Of a DNA stretch of 22,809 nucleotides, positions 22,741 through 22,809 are shown in pieces. The notes below the pieces were generated by a model. It worked only from the letters and a program-made list of their open reading frames with translations. It was not told the DNA's origin and did not search any database. The stretch comes from an uncultured Muribaculaceae bacterium (lineage in GTDB: Bacteria > Bacteroidota > Bacteroidia > Bacteroidales > Muribaculaceae): contig CAJLTZ010000036.1 in NCBI GenBank assembly GCA_905209725.1, forward strand, positions 1-22,809. The letters are read 5' to 3'. The position numbers and the translations under genes are program-made. Numbering within the stretch: the first letter of the stretch is position 1; the number at the start of each line of letters is the position of its first letter.

Positions 22741-22809
22741 CAGGAGTACGATTCTTCGGACAGGAGAACTCCTCTTTTTTAGACAGGAGAACAGGAGAAC
22801 ATTAGGTTG
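22739..22809 (+). repeat. GACAGGAG-type repeat array after the last GT2 gene
   Basis: Cores at 22739, 22759 and 22782 in three units, with linkers of the T-rich type. The first core shares its GA with the TGA stop. The window ends inside the array; by the pattern a CTCCTGTC-type array and another + strand gene should follow. Confidence 0.88.

Overview
This window is part of a surface-polysaccharide (capsule/exopolysaccharide/O-antigen type) locus from a Bacteroidota organism, most likely a gut Bacteroidales. The evidence is the dense run of glycosyltransferases, the two acyltransferase-3 proteins, the Wzy-like membrane protein, the DUF3791/DUF3990 gene pair, and promoter-like sequences of the Bacteroidota type (a TAnnTTTG box upstream of the transposase, a near match upstream of the toxin operon). 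The exact genus cannot be read from the window. All genes are on the + strand except the IS4-type transposase.

The window is a mosaic of two kinds of DNA. Type 1 is relatively GC-rich. Its genes usually stand alone, separated by intergenic regions full of one repeat family (core GACAGGAGAACAG, reverse complement CTGTTCTCCTGTC). Type 1 genes are an ATP-grasp ligase (231-1436), an APH-like kinase (7719-8819), a GT4 (9140-10222), an unknown helical protein (10462-11217), an SMC/RecF-like ATPase (11477-13447), the tail of a broken kinase (18831-19043), a DUF1972/GT4 rhamnosyltransferase-like protein (20673-21782) and a GT2 (21886-22740). Type 2 is AT-rich, tightly packed in operons and contains no copy of the repeat. 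Block A (about 1437-7620) holds an epimerase, GT2, an IS4-type insertion, GT32, GT2 and Wzy. Block B (about 13480-18829) holds GT8, two acyltransferases, GT32 and a nucleotidyltransferase-kinase fusion. A small toxin-antitoxin-like module (DUF3791-DUF3990-small partner, 19339-20272) and a GC-rich non-coding stretch (20273-20609) lie between block B and the last two glycosyltransferases.

The repeat follows a strict rule. Copies reading GACAGGAG on the + strand come after stop codons, in four cases directly abutting or overlapping the stop. Copies reading CTCCTGTC come just before start codons. Each type 1 intergenic region is therefore a large inverted repeat that could fold in RNA, and each type 1 gene looks like a separate cassette bracketed by repeats. 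I found at least 15 exact GACAGGAG and 9 exact CTCCTGTC cores, all intergenic or at gene edges.

Block boundaries carry scars. The 3' end of the Wzy gene switches to type 1 composition. A 19-bp tandem duplication sits at the end of the ATPase gene. Immediately after the stop of the AT-rich kinase lies an in-frame, GC-rich remnant of the homologous region of a second kinase. This suggests that block B replaced a resident gene of the same family. The two 284-residue GT2 proteins (5583 and 21886) are collinear homologues of the two composition types, which again points to parallel resident and imported gene sets.

Together the enzymes would build and decorate one or more repeat-unit glycans: GT2, GT4, GT8 and GT32 enzymes add sugars, the acyltransferases O-acylate them, and the Wzy-like protein polymerises. 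The ATP-grasp, epimerase and kinase proteins would supply or add unusual substituents. The ATPase and its unknown upstream partner do not look like glycan enzymes and may be a separate two-gene module, possibly defensive.
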